A DNA stretch of 47,021 nucleotides from Pseudomonas sp. NFR16 (GCF_900108875.1 NZ_FNYJ01000011.1:2501-49521), one strand, 5' to 3'. Counted from the stretch's first letter, positions 34,229 to 43,793 are shown. Translations and numbers: made by a program. The notes: generated by a model from the sequence alone, not told the origin.

Positions 34229-34956
34229 CGGGTTGCCCTCAAGGCCGCACAGGCCATGACAAATGCCTTGACCAGCGGCGGCGTCGTGGCCGCCCCGATG
34301 TCGCTTGCCAACGCTGCGCGTTCAGGCTGGAACAGCGTGGCGAGGAAGAATGGATGGTCATCCCGTTCAATCGCCCGAACCTCGTCGTCGGCGTCGTAGC
34401 CGCACACCTTCAGCGGGCCGGCGAACATTGCGGCCTTCAGCGACTTGCGCAAACCGTAACGGCAGCGGTAGCGCTCCCGGGTTTCCTGCGCGCCATAAGC
34501 CTGGGCGATGCGCGAACCCGGCAGCAGCCGGATCGGCGCGAACGCTTCCACCAGCGAACAGCTCAGCGGCGTGATGATCGCCTGCTCGGAATCCGGCGCT
34601 GTCTCGGCGTGCTCGGCGTCCGTCCAGCCCAGCTCATTGCGTGCGTACTCGAGCAAGGCATGCTGAAAGCCGCCGCAGGTGCCTAAGAACGGCACGCGCC
34701 GGGTGCGAGCGAAACCGATGGCGGTCAGCGCGCCGTTCAGGTCGCGATAAGGGCTGGCCGGTACGCACCAGATGCCATCGAAGGCCTCTAACAACGCGCC
34801 TTCAGCCACCTCTGGAGTCGGCACCCATTGATACGTCAGACGCGTCCCTGACTCCGCCGCGACCCTGTCCAGCGCGACCGCAATGGCCTGATGCGCAGGT
34901 ACGTGCGCGTCGTAATCGCCGACCAATGCAATGCGAATAGCCTGTTGCTGCTCCAT
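34225..34956 (-). CDS. CTP-synthase C-terminal-like class I amidotransferase homologue with altered triad
   Basis: A 243-residue protein that resembles the glutaminase domain of CTP synthase without the synthetase domain. The nucleophile elbow is FLGTCGGFQHALLEYARN with C94. The usual HPE motif at the end of the domain reads FQPER, so the catalytic histidine is a glutamine (Q210); E212 is kept. This suggests it is not a conventional glutaminase and may have another activity or a regulatory role. It is expressed with the ABM gene (four-base overlap) and is divergent from a LysR gene. I recall a protein family annotated as CTP synthase C-terminal region-related that fits it. Confidence 0.82.
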   Translation of the reverse strand: MEQQQAIRIALVGDYDAHVPAHQAIAVALDRVAAESGTRLTYQWVPTPEVAEGALLEAFDGIWCVPASPYRDLNGALTAIGFARTRRVPFLGTCGGFQHALLEYARNELGWTDAEHAETAPDSEQAIITPLSCSLVEAFAPIRLLPGSRIAQAYGAQETRERYRCRYGLRKSLKAAMFAGPLKVCGYDADDEVRAIERDDHPFFLATLFQPERAALASDIGAATTPPLVKAFVMACAALRATR

Positions 34957-35060
34957 GACCGTTCCTTGATGTCAAAACGCTTTGCCGTGTGGCTGAACGG
35001 CACTATAAGCTTGCGGTCTTGCAATCAGAATGGGCGCCCAAGCAAGTGATCAATGCAGCG

Positions 35061-35930
35061 ATGCACTATCGAATCAACCACGCCGACCTCACGTTGATCC
35101 TCGCACTGGTGCGCGGCAAGACCCTGTCCCGCGCTGCCGAACTGCTCGCCGTCGACGTGTCCACCGTGTTCAGGTCAGTGCGTCGGCTCGAGGCAGCGGT
35201 GGGCACCGCACTGTTCGACAAAAGCCGCGCCGGCTATCAACCCACGAGCGCCGCGATCGCGCTGGCGCAACAGGCCGAAAGCGCCGAGCAGGCGTTGACG
35301 CTGGCGCAGATCAGCCTCGAGCAAGGGCAGCACATCGTCAGCGGCACGGTTCGCCTGACCTGCACCGAAGCGGTGTTGCAAAGCCTGTTGTTGCCTGCAC
35401 TCACGCGGTTCATGCCGAACTATCCCGGGCTGCAGCTGGAACTCAATACGTCCAGCACCTTCGCCAACCTCAGCCGCCGCGATGCGGACATCGCGCTGAG
35501 GCTGACCGACGCGCCCCCGCAGCATCTGGTTGGCACGCGCCTGGGAACGGTGTCGTACCGCGTGTGTGCCAGCGAGGACTATGTGGCCCGCCAGGACGAT
35601 CTGACGCTGGAGAACCTGCACTGGATCGCCCCGGATGATTTCCTGCCCGATCACCCGACCGTGACCTGGCGCCGACAACGATTGCCGAAGGTCAAGCTCG
35701 CCTATCGCTGCAGCTCGATGCTGGCGGTGGCGCAACTGGCGCGTGCAGGCATGGGCGTCGCGGCGCTGCCTGACTTCATGTTGCGCGACGCAGGCTTGCA
35801 GCAGTTGAGCGGGCCGCTGGAAGGTTATGACACCGCGCTGTGGGTACTGACGCGACCGGACTGTCGGGCATTGCGATCAGTGTCGGCACTGTTCAGCGAA
35901 CTGGCCCGAACGATTCGACTGCACGACTGA
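35061..35930 (+). CDS. LysR-family transcriptional regulator
   Basis: A 289-residue LysR protein with an N-terminal winged helix (LTLILALVRGKTLSRAAELLAVDVSTVFRSVRRLE) and a substrate-binding domain. I chose the ATG at 35061 because it starts just before the DNA-binding domain; a GTG at 34989 would add 24 residues. It is divergent, across about 100 bases, from the amidotransferase-like/ABM pair, which it probably regulates. The subfamily resembles those with V-D-V-S-T-V-F-R recognition helices. Inducer unknown. Confidence 0.87.
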   Translation: MHYRINHADLTLILALVRGKTLSRAAELLAVDVSTVFRSVRRLEAAVGTALFDKSRAGYQPTSAAIALAQQAESAEQALTLAQISLEQGQHIVSGTVRLTCTEAVLQSLLLPALTRFMPNYPGLQLELNTSSTFANLSRRDADIALRLTDAPPQHLVGTRLGTVSYRVCASEDYVARQDDLTLENLHWIAPDDFLPDHPTVTWRRQRLPKVKLAYRCSSMLAVAQLARAGMGVAALPDFMLRDAGLQQLSGPLEGYDTALWVLTRPDCRALRSVSALFSELARTIRLHD

Positions 35931-35979
35931 CCGGCCTGTGGCGGTTCAGGCTGAGCTGTCCGATGGCAGGCAACAAGGG

Positions 35980-36885
35980 TCAGACGCCGCGATGTTCGCG
36001 CCGGAACTGACCGGGCGGGACGCCATGGGCCTTGCGAAAACGTCGGGAGAAATACGCTTCGTCAGCAAAGCCGCAGGTGTCTGCGATGTGACTCAGGGGC
36101 TTGTCGCTGTTCATCAGTTGCGTGCGCGCCAGGCGCATCCGGCGCTCGAGCACCAACTCGGAAAACGTGCTGCCGGTTTCCTTGCGCAGCAGGTGCGTCA
36201 GGTAATTGGGCGAAAGAAACGCGGCCGCCGCGGCATCGGTCAGGGTCATCGTCGGCTCGGCGATGTGCTCGCGGATGTAGGCCATGACCCTGCCCATGGC
36301 GTCGCGGCGCCCTCTGCGCTCGGCCTTGTTCGCCGACAGCGCCAGCAACGGCGCCTCGAACAGGTTGCAGACCTTGCCGATCAGTTGCAGCAGGCAGCCG
36401 CGCAAAATCGATCCGGAACCCAGTTGCCGCGTCTGATCGAGCTCGCGCATCTGGGTCAGCAATGCCGTCACGTCGGCGAAGTCAGCGTCGTCGAGGATGA
36501 AATCCAGATGTTCCTGAAAGCGGAACGGTGCCAGTTCCGGCGCCTCGGCGAGTGAGACGTCTTCGAGGTCCATCGGATCGCACTGCAGATGTTGCAGGAG
36601 AAACTCCTGGGAGAAGTTGATCAGCACGAAATTGCCGTCCTCCGGATGCGGGATGACGTGCAGCCGATGCGGCAGGATGAATGCCAGAGTGTTGCGCGGG
36701 AACGGCCGGATGGCGCCGCCAATATGCTGCACGGTGTCGCCGCCGAGGTTGATCTGGATCTGGAAGTATTCGTGACGATGGGGCGCGGTCAGCGCCGGTC
36801 GCGCCGACTTGTCACGGATATAGAAATCCATGCGGTCGCTGCGCTGCTGCATGCCGTAGGTCTGGATGCGGGAAGGGTTGGCCAT
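35980..36885 (-). CDS. AraC-family transcriptional regulator
   Basis: A 301-residue protein with an N-terminal cupin sensor domain (HRHEYFQIQINLGG, PHRLHVIPHPEDG) and a C-terminal double helix-turn-helix AraC domain (TLTDAAAAAFLSPNYLTHLL and LSHIADTCGFADEAYFSRRF). AGGTG lies before the ATG at 36885. It is the last gene of a leftward set with FAH-hydrolase, SDR and 2-hydroxyacid dehydrogenase genes and is likely their activator. The effector is probably a sugar or hydroxy acid, by family analogy only. Confidence 0.9.
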   Translation of the reverse strand: MANPSRIQTYGMQQRSDRMDFYIRDKSARPALTAPHRHEYFQIQINLGGDTVQHIGGAIRPFPRNTLAFILPHRLHVIPHPEDGNFVLINFSQEFLLQHLQCDPMDLEDVSLAEAPELAPFRFQEHLDFILDDADFADVTALLTQMRELDQTRQLGSGSILRGCLLQLIGKVCNLFEAPLLALSANKAERRGRRDAMGRVMAYIREHIAEPTMTLTDAAAAAFLSPNYLTHLLRKETGSTFSELVLERRMRLARTQLMNSDKPLSHIADTCGFADEAYFSRRFRKAHGVPPGQFRREHRGV

Positions 36886-36981
36886 CGCGGACACCTGAGT
36901 CGCCGGTTCGAACCGCCGCATGTTAGGGCACGTGCGGCCGTCGAACCAAGCGATTGTTGTGTCACGGCAGGTGCGTGGCGG

Positions 36982-37671
36982 TCAGCCGAGGGTCAGACTC
37001 AACTCGGCGATGCCTTCGATCCCGGCCGTGACCACATCACCGCGCTGTAGCGCGCCGACGCCCGCCGGCGTGCCGGTGTAGATCAGGTCACCGGCTTTGA
37101 CGCCAACCGACTGCGACAGGTAAGCGATGACGTCCTTGACCGGCCAGATCTGGTCGGCCAGGTCTCCGCGCTGGCGGCTCTGGCCGTTCACGTCGAGCCA
37201 GATTCCGCCGGATTCCGGATGGCCGACCTTGCTCACCGGCAGCAGCGCCGTGGCGGGTGCCGACGCATCGAAGGCCTTGGCCCATTCCCACGGGCGCCCC
37301 ATTTTCTTGGCTTGCGCCTGCAGATCGCGGCGCGTCAGATCCAGACCCACGCCATAGCCCCATACATGGCTCAGCGCATCCTCCGGGCTGATATTCACGC
37401 CGTCTTTGCCGATGGCAACGACCAGCTCGATCTCATGGTGCAGGTCTTCGGTCAGCGGCGGATACGCAATGCTGCCCTCCGCCGGAACCACGGCATCGGC
37501 CGGTTTCATGAAAAAGAACGGCGGCTCGCGATCAGGATCGTGCCCCATTTCCCGAGCGTGCTCGGAATAGTTGCGACCGACGCAGAATACGCGACGGATC
37601 GGAAAGCGGCTGGTGGTCCCGGCCACCGCCAGCGATGGCGTGGCGACCGGTGCGATGACGAATTCGCTCAT
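36982..37671 (-). CDS. Fumarylacetoacetate hydrolase-family protein (fumarylpyruvate hydrolase-like)
   Basis: A 229-residue FAH-fold enzyme. Motifs RRVFCVGRNYSEHAREMG, PFFFMKPADAVVP, HHEIELVVAIG (acidic metal ligands) and IYTGTPAGVGAL are all present. The N-terminal region closely resembles fumarylpyruvate hydrolases of the gentisate pathway (NagK type), but no gentisate dioxygenase is near. It would cleave a carbon-carbon bond in a diketo acid or act as an oxo-acid hydrolase or decarboxylase. The frame extends upstream to 38241, but coding homology starts at the ATG at 37671. Confidence 0.9.
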   Translation of the reverse strand: MSEFVIAPVATPSLAVAGTTSRFPIRRVFCVGRNYSEHAREMGHDPDREPPFFFMKPADAVVPAEGSIAYPPLTEDLHHEIELVVAIGKDGVNISPEDALSHVWGYGVGLDLTRRDLQAQAKKMGRPWEWAKAFDASAPATALLPVSKVGHPESGGIWLDVNGQSRQRGDLADQIWPVKDVIAYLSQSVGVKAGDLIYTGTPAGVGALQRGDVVTAGIEGIAELSLTLG

Positions 37672-37799
37672 GATCAAGTCCTCGTTTGAAATGGATCGGC
37701 ATGGCGCCATTCTGCGCATACATGAATCGACCGGGTTGGACAGATCCCAGAGGTTATTGGACGAAACAACGGTGCGCGAGCTGACGGCGGGCGGCTGCC

Positions 37800-38564
37800 T
37801 CAGCCACGCCCCACGAACGGCATGCTGCTGGCCATGACGGTCATGTTCAGCACGTTGGCCGACAATGGCAACGCGGCCATGTAGCTCACCGCGTCTGCCA
37901 CGTGCTGGACGTTCATGGTCGGCTCGACCTCCAGCGTCCCGTTGGCCTGCAACACGCCCTTGGTCATGCGATCGGTCATCTCGGTGAGCGCATTGCCAAT
38001 GTCGATCTGACCGCAGGCGATGTTGTAAGGCCGGCCATCCAGCGCCGTGCTTTTGGTCAGCCCGTGCACCGCATGTTTGCTGGAGGTATACGGCGCGCTG
38101 AACAAACGCGGGGTGTGCGCCGAAATCGAGCCGTTGTTGATGATCCGCCCGCCCTGCGGCACTTGCCGGCGCATCAGGCCGAATGCGCCGCGCACGCACA
38201 GAAACATCCCCGTGACATTGGTGTCGATGACGTTCTTCCACTGCTCGACCGACAGCTCATCCATCGGCACCGCAGGTGCGCCGATGCCGGCGTTGTTGAA
38301 CGAGACATCCAGTCGGCCAAAGGTGTGTTCGATGGTGGCGAACAGCGCATCGACACTGGCTGGATCGCGCACATCGGTGGGCACCGCCAGGGCTTGCTGC
38401 CCCGCCGCTTTCGCTTGGTCCGCCAAGGCCTGCAACGGTTCGGAACGTCGCCCGGCCAGCACCACCGCGAAACCATCGGACAGCAACTGCAGCGCCACGG
38501 CGCGGCCAATCCCGCTGCCGGCGCCGGTGACGAGGGCGACTTTCAATACGGCTGGAGCAGACAT
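37800..38564 (-). CDS. Short-chain dehydrogenase/reductase (SDR)
   Basis: A 254-residue classical SDR. The cofactor motif is TGAGSGIG, the NNAG motif is FNNAGIGAP, and the catalytic triad is in NNGSISAHTPRLFSAPYTSSKHA (Ser, Tyr, Lys). The Arg-rich stretch after strand 2 (AGRRSEP) favours NADP(H). It lies between the FAH and 2-hydroxyacid dehydrogenase genes and probably oxidises a hydroxyl group in the same pathway. Substrate unknown. Confidence 0.92.
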   Translation of the reverse strand: MSAPAVLKVALVTGAGSGIGRAVALQLLSDGFAVVLAGRRSEPLQALADQAKAAGQQALAVPTDVRDPASVDALFATIEHTFGRLDVSFNNAGIGAPAVPMDELSVEQWKNVIDTNVTGMFLCVRGAFGLMRRQVPQGGRIINNGSISAHTPRLFSAPYTSSKHAVHGLTKSTALDGRPYNIACGQIDIGNALTEMTDRMTKGVLQANGTLEVEPTMNVQHVADAVSYMAALPLSANVLNMTVMASSMPFVGRG

Positions 38565-38622
38565 ACACGTTTCCTTTTTTTGTAAGAGTGAGCATCCGAT
38601 TGCGAAGAGCTGCGGCAGTGCG

Positions 38623-39555
38623 TCAGCTGTAAACGGGCGTCAGCACAGGCTTGCCCGCATAGAACGCCAGCAGGTTGTTGGCGACCATCTGCACGGTGTC
38701 CCGCGAGGCCTCAGGCGACAGGCCCGCCAGATGCGGCGTCAGCACCACGTTGTTCAAGGATTTCAATGCATCGGGGACCTGGGGTTCGTCGTCGAAGACA
38801 TCCAGCGCCGCCCCGGCCAGGCGGCCGTGCTGCAAAGCGTCGATCAGCGCCTCGGTGTCCACCACGCTGGCCCGCGCGATATTGACGATGAAGCCCTCGG
38901 GGCCAAGCGCCTCAATGGCGGCAGCATCGATCAAATGCCGGGTAGAGCCGCCACCTGGCGTTGCGACGACCAGAAAATCGGCGTCGCGGGCCAGTTGCAG
39001 AGGCGTCGCGCAGTAGTTGAAATCGACATCCGTTCGCGCCGAGCGGCTGTGATAATGGATCACCATGTCGAAGCCCAGCGCCCGCCGAGCGATGGCCATG
39101 CCCACCGCACCCAGACCGAGAATGCCCAGGCGTTTGCCCGCGAAGGACGGCCGCGAGACCTTGCGCCACTCATGGCGACGTACCGACGCGTCGCTCTGCG
39201 CGATGTCGCGCACCAGTGACAGCAGCAGCGCCATGGCGTGATCGGCGACGCTCGGCGCGTTGACCCCGGCGCCGTTGGTCACGGTGATGCCCCTCGCCTC
39301 GGCGGCGGCCAGATCGACTTGCTCGTAGCCGGCACCGATGACGCAGATGATCCCGAGTCGCGGCAGCGCAGCCATCTCCTCGGCGGTAAATCCCAGCGGC
39401 CCACGGGTCAGCACCGCGTCAATCTCATCGCCCCCGCTTGCCACCGCTTGCGCCCGCATCGCCGGGGTCGGGGCCAGAATCAGGCGAAACCCGCTGTCTT
39501 CCAGAATCGGCAAATACTCGTTCACGCTTTCGACCAGCACCAACACCGTCTTCAT
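38623..39555 (-). CDS. D-isomer-specific 2-hydroxyacid dehydrogenase
   Basis: A 310-residue NAD(P)-dependent enzyme with catalytic domains flanking a Rossmann fold. The nucleotide-binding motif is LGILGLGAVGMAIA; catalytic Arg is in VNIARASVVD, Glu in FDDEPQVPD and His in VVLTPHLAGLSPEAS. It interconverts 2-oxo and D-2-hydroxy acids such as glyoxylate/hydroxypyruvate or gluconate derivatives. It is the first gene of the leftward four-gene set. The start is the ATG at 39555. Confidence 0.93.
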   Translation of the reverse strand: MKTVLVLVESVNEYLPILEDSGFRLILAPTPAMRAQAVASGGDEIDAVLTRGPLGFTAEEMAALPRLGIICVIGAGYEQVDLAAAEARGITVTNGAGVNAPSVADHAMALLLSLVRDIAQSDASVRRHEWRKVSRPSFAGKRLGILGLGAVGMAIARRALGFDMVIHYHSRSARTDVDFNYCATPLQLARDADFLVVATPGGGSTRHLIDAAAIEALGPEGFIVNIARASVVDTEALIDALQHGRLAGAALDVFDDEPQVPDALKSLNNVVLTPHLAGLSPEASRDTVQMVANNLLAFYAGKPVLTPVYS

Positions 39556-39984
39556 CTTCACTCCGCTGCGCACATTGGGATGGACAGACAGTAGCGTGAC
39601 TCCCCGCGGTTTTCACCCCTGATATCGATTTGCGTCACCCGCCGCCCCGCACGCGCAAGCGTCTGGCACAGCAGCTGCGAGGCGATCCGGACGGCCTGCG
39701 CCGCGGGGGCATCGGTGAATCAGCGACGCGTCATGCGCAGGCACGCTTGCGGGTTGAAAAGTCGCGGCCGGACGTTTTAGCGTCATGAAAAATGCTGACA
39801 CTGCACAGACCCTCTCCCATTACGACAACGTGTCTGCGTCAACGACAGCCGGGTTGCCCGCACCGACGCCAACTGTTATTGGTCACAGCGATGGGCTGAA
39901 CGATCAGTTGCGACAACGATGTGCCATGCAGTGCCCGATCTCACTGCGCCATGAACGAACATGCACAAAAGGAACGTCAAAACC
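39556..39984. other. Divergent intergenic region, 2-hydroxyacid dehydrogenase / glpQ
   Basis: A stretch of 429 bases with no supported gene. It should hold the promoters of the leftward catabolic set and of glpQ. I saw no convincing -35/-10 pair or Pho box by eye. Confidence 0.5.
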
Positions 39985-41124
39985 ATGTTGAAAGGAATAA
40001 CCAGAACGTTGAGCACCGCCGCCATTGCCGGTGTGATGTTGTCGTCGGGGTTGGCGCTCGCCGCCAGCGAGCCGGCCAGTAACCCGGGCAAGGCCTTGGC
40101 CGCGAAGGCCGGTGTGCCCTGGCCTGCGGTCATTGCTCACCGCGGCGCCTCGTTCGACGCGCCTGAGGAAACCATCCCTTCTTACACGCTGGCCCGCGAA
40201 CTGGGCGCCGACTATCTGGAAATGGACATCCAGCGCACCAAGGACGGCGTGCTGATCGCGCTGCATGACGACACGCTGCAACGCACCACCAACATCAACG
40301 AGGTCTTTCCAGACCGGGCGACTCAGCCGGTGAGCAGCTTCACCCTTGAGGAACTCAAGCGTCTGGACGCTGGTTCCTGGTTTAACACGGCCTACCCGGA
40401 CCGCGCCAGAGCGAGCTACGCCGGGCTGAAAATTCTGACCCTGGATGAAGTGATCGACATCGCCGAGGGCGGCAAGAACAAACCCGGCCTGTACATCGAA
40501 ACCAAAGTGCCGACGCAGTTTCCCGGCATCGAAGAAGACCTGAAAAAGAAGCTCGATCAGCGCGGCTGGCTGAGTGAGCGTCCGGCCGCTGAAAAAGGCC
40601 ATGTCAACGTCGCCCACATGCCCGGCCGGGTCGTGCTGCAGACGTTCGAGAAGTCGAGTCTGGAGTTGCTGCAGAAGAGCATGCCCGACACGCCTAAAGT
40701 GCTGCTGCTTTGGTTGGGCGATGGCTCGATTGCCGCTGCTTCCGAGACGTCCTTCAAGGATTCCGGGGCCAAGGACAAGGCGAGCTTCTACGCGAGCCAG
40801 CAAGTCAAATCGAAAGAGGAGTTCGCTGCCTGGATGGACTGGGCCAAGGCACACGGAGCCATAGGCACCGGCCCCGCCTCTGCGCTGAAAAACGGCGGCG
40901 ATCAGAGCTACATGGACCTGGTGAAACCGTGGATGAACAAGATGGCTCATGACCGAGGCCTGATCATTCATCCCTACACCGTGGACGACGCGGTGGATTT
41001 CAAGGCGATCAGTGCCAACGGCGTGGACGGCTTCTTTACCAACCGCACCTCGGAACTGCTGAAGTTCTACGGTCGGCCGTCGAAGGAAAGCATGGAGTCG
41101 ATCTTGAAGCGGATCGGCTACTGA
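39985..41124 (+). CDS. glpQ: Periplasmic glycerophosphodiester phosphodiesterase GlpQ
   Basis: A 379-residue secreted enzyme with a signal peptide (MLKGITRTLSTAAIAGVMLSSGLALAA, cleavage after ALA or LAA). The GDPD TIM barrel has the catalytic histidines in IAHRGASFDAPEET and IALHDDTL, and the metal ligands in YLEMDIQRTKDG. It releases glycerol-3-phosphate from glycerophosphodiesters for phosphorus and carbon supply. I chose the ATG at 39985, which gives a regular signal peptide and an AAAAGGA upstream (spacing a bit long); an ATG at 39961 is possible. A small hairpin (41130-41148) follows the gene. Confidence 0.93.
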   Translation: MLKGITRTLSTAAIAGVMLSSGLALAASEPASNPGKALAAKAGVPWPAVIAHRGASFDAPEETIPSYTLARELGADYLEMDIQRTKDGVLIALHDDTLQRTTNINEVFPDRATQPVSSFTLEELKRLDAGSWFNTAYPDRARASYAGLKILTLDEVIDIAEGGKNKPGLYIETKVPTQFPGIEEDLKKKLDQRGWLSERPAAEKGHVNVAHMPGRVVLQTFEKSSLELLQKSMPDTPKVLLLWLGDGSIAAASETSFKDSGAKDKASFYASQQVKSKEEFAAWMDWAKAHGAIGTGPASALKNGGDQSYMDLVKPWMNKMAHDRGLIIHPYTVDDAVDFKAISANGVDGFFTNRTSELLKFYGRPSKESMESILKRIGY

Positions 41125-41129
41125 CGGCA

Positions 41130-41148
41130 ACGGGTGCAGCGCACCCGT
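41130..41148. terminator. Stem-loop after glpQ
   Basis: ACGGGTGC / GCACCCGT form a perfect 8-bp stem with a three-base loop, five bases after the glpQ stop and between convergent glpQ and pyrF. It lacks a T-tract. Confidence 0.45.
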
Positions 41149-41235
41149 CTGTGCTGACGACGCGGCCGTACGCTGGCTGACGATTGGCCGAACAGCGGCA
41201 TCAAGCGGCCGCTGAATGCCAGCGTTGCGCCAGCG

Positions 41236-41934
<699 letters not shown>

Positions 41935-42376
41935 GAGCGGGTTCTCTGGCAAGTCGAAATCGGCGCGCATTGTAGCTGAAGCAGCCCTGAGACGGGACCC
42001 GGTGATCGGTAAATGGCGCAAGGAATCTGCCACCGTCGACTGCACCTCATCGCCGATATCCTCCAGACGCTGCGGCTCGCGAAGTCTGCTATGGGGCGAG
42101 CTGATTGGCGATTGGCCTGCATGACCGGTTTACTGTGTACCTGCGAACGATCGTCTGCGAGTCAATTGGTGCCTGCGAGCGGCGCAGGCCTCAGTGCCTC
42201 TTAAGCAGCCACGCCGCGGCATTCTGCTCACAAATCGCGCACGATGACGCCGAGTTCGCCGAATAAGCATCCCGTAAGCGACCCGATTGGAAACATTACG
42301 ACATCGCTTTCGGCCACTGGCATGACCGCTGCAATGCGCTACCTCCTGATGATCCAATCAATCCAGGGAGTGACGC
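41935..42376. other. Divergent intergenic region, pyrF / ethanolamine permease
   Basis: A 442-base stretch without a supported gene. It contains the sigma-54 promoter candidate at 42318-42333 for the rightward permease gene. I could not place a pyrF promoter with certainty. Confidence 0.6.
42318..42333 (+). promoter_or_regulatory. Candidate sigma-54 (RpoN) promoter of the ethanolamine permease gene
   Basis: TGGCATGACCGCTGCA has the GG-N10-GC spacing of -24/-12 promoters and matches TGGCAC-N5-TTGC closely. It lies 43 bases upstream of the ATG. Ethanolamine uptake and breakdown in P. aeruginosa is controlled by an RpoN-dependent activator, which agrees with this site. Confidence 0.65.
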
Positions 42377-43741
42377 ATGAATACGCAACTGAAGCCCACG
42401 CTGGGCACGCTGCATTTGTGGGGGATCGCTGTCGGTCTGGTGATTTCCGGTGAATATTTCGGCTGGAGCTACGGCTGGGGAGTCGCCGGAACGCTCGGGT
42501 TTCTGCTGACGTCGCTGATGGTTGCGGCGATGTACACCTGTTTCATCTTCAGTTTCACCGAGCTGACGACCGCCATTCCCCATGCCGGCGGACCGTTTGC
42601 CTACAGCCGACGGGCGTTTGGCGAGAAAGGCGGCCTGATCGCAGGCCTGGCCACGCTGATCGAGTTCGTCTTCGCGCCGCCGGCCATTGCCCTGGCGATC
42701 GGCGCCTACCTGAACGTGCAGTTTCCCGCCCTGGACCCTAAACATGCAGCGGTCGGCGCCTACATCGTGTTCATGACCCTGAACATTCTCGGCGTCAAAC
42801 TGGCCGCCACCTTCGAACTGGTCGTCTGCGTCCTCGCCGTCCTTGAACTGCTGGTGTTCATGGGCGTGGTCGCGCCTGCATTCAGCTTTTCCAACTTCGC
42901 CCTCAACGGCTGGGCCGGTTCGGACAGCTTCGGCGCCCCGGCCATTGCCGGGATGTTCGCGGCCATTCCGTTCGCCATCTGGTTCTTCCTTGCAATCGAA
43001 GGCGCGGCGATGGCGGCCGAAGAAGCCAAAGACCCCAAGCGCACGATTCCGAAAGCCTACATCAGCGGCATCATTACTCTGGTTTTGCTGGCGATGGGCG
43101 TGATGTTCTTCGCAGGCGGCGTGGGTGATTGGAAAGCCCTGTCAAACATCAACGACCCGCTTCCACAAGCGATGAAAGCGGTCGTCGGCGAAAGCTCGGG
43201 CTGGTTGCACATGCTGGTGTGGATCGGCCTGTTCGGTCTGGTGGCGAGTTTCCACGGCATCATTCTGGGCTACTCGCGGCAGTTCTTCGCGCTGGCCCGC
43301 GCAGGCTACCTGCCCGCTTCGCTGGCGAAGCTGTCGCGTTTCCAGACGCCCCATCGGGCGATCATCGCCGGTGGCCTGATCGGCATCGCGGCGATCTACA
43401 GCGACGGCCTGATCAATCTGAGCGGCATGACGCTGACGGCAGCCATGATCACCATGGCCGTGTTCGGCGCCATCGTCATGTACATCATGAGCATGTTGAG
43501 CCTGTTCAAGCTGCGCAAGAGCGAGCCGCTGCTGGAGCGCACCTTCCGCGCACCCGGCTACCCGATCGTGCCGGGGATTGCGCTGGTGCTGGCGGTGGTC
43601 TGCCTGATCGCGATGGCCTGGTTCAACGCGCTGATCGGCCTGATCTTCCTGGGGTTCATGGCCGCCGGCTTCATCTACTTCGGCATGACCGGACGCGCGC
43701 GTTCGGCGGCGCCCGCCGACTCGATGCTGACCGGCGTCTGA
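42377..43741 (+). CDS. eat: Ethanolamine permease (APC superfamily)
   Basis: A 454-residue membrane protein with about 12 helices. The N-terminal LWGIAVGLVISGEYFGWSYG and the FFLAIEGAAMAAEEAKDPKR segment are typical of ethanolamine permeases of the amino acid/polyamine/organocation superfamily. It imports ethanolamine as nitrogen and carbon source. In many pseudomonads it precedes eutBC; here no ammonia-lyase gene follows, so it stands alone. The gene is followed by a strong stem-loop. Confidence 0.9.
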   Translation: MNTQLKPTLGTLHLWGIAVGLVISGEYFGWSYGWGVAGTLGFLLTSLMVAAMYTCFIFSFTELTTAIPHAGGPFAYSRRAFGEKGGLIAGLATLIEFVFAPPAIALAIGAYLNVQFPALDPKHAAVGAYIVFMTLNILGVKLAATFELVVCVLAVLELLVFMGVVAPAFSFSNFALNGWAGSDSFGAPAIAGMFAAIPFAIWFFLAIEGAAMAAEEAKDPKRTIPKAYISGIITLVLLAMGVMFFAGGVGDWKALSNINDPLPQAMKAVVGESSGWLHMLVWIGLFGLVASFHGIILGYSRQFFALARAGYLPASLAKLSRFQTPHRAIIAGGLIGIAAIYSDGLINLSGMTLTAAMITMAVFGAIVMYIMSMLSLFKLRKSEPLLERTFRAPGYPIVPGIALVLAVVCLIAMAWFNALIGLIFLGFMAAGFIYFGMTGRARSAAPADSMLTGV

Positions 43742-43761
43742 ATCGACAGCCCACCGCCGCA

Positions 43762-43793
43762 GCACGGCTTGCGCAACTGATGGCAAGCCGTGC
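43762..43793 (+). terminator. Stem-loop after the ethanolamine permease gene
   Basis: GCACGGCTTGC / GCAAGCCGTGC form a perfect 11-bp stem with a ten-base loop, 21 bases after the stop codon. There is no T-tract, so it may act in mRNA 3'-end protection or weak termination. Confidence 0.5.

Noticed and set aside
37672..38241. 190-codon N-terminal extension of the FAH-family protein
   Set aside because: It is antisense-frame sequence within the SDR gene on the same strand in another frame; family homology starts at 37671.
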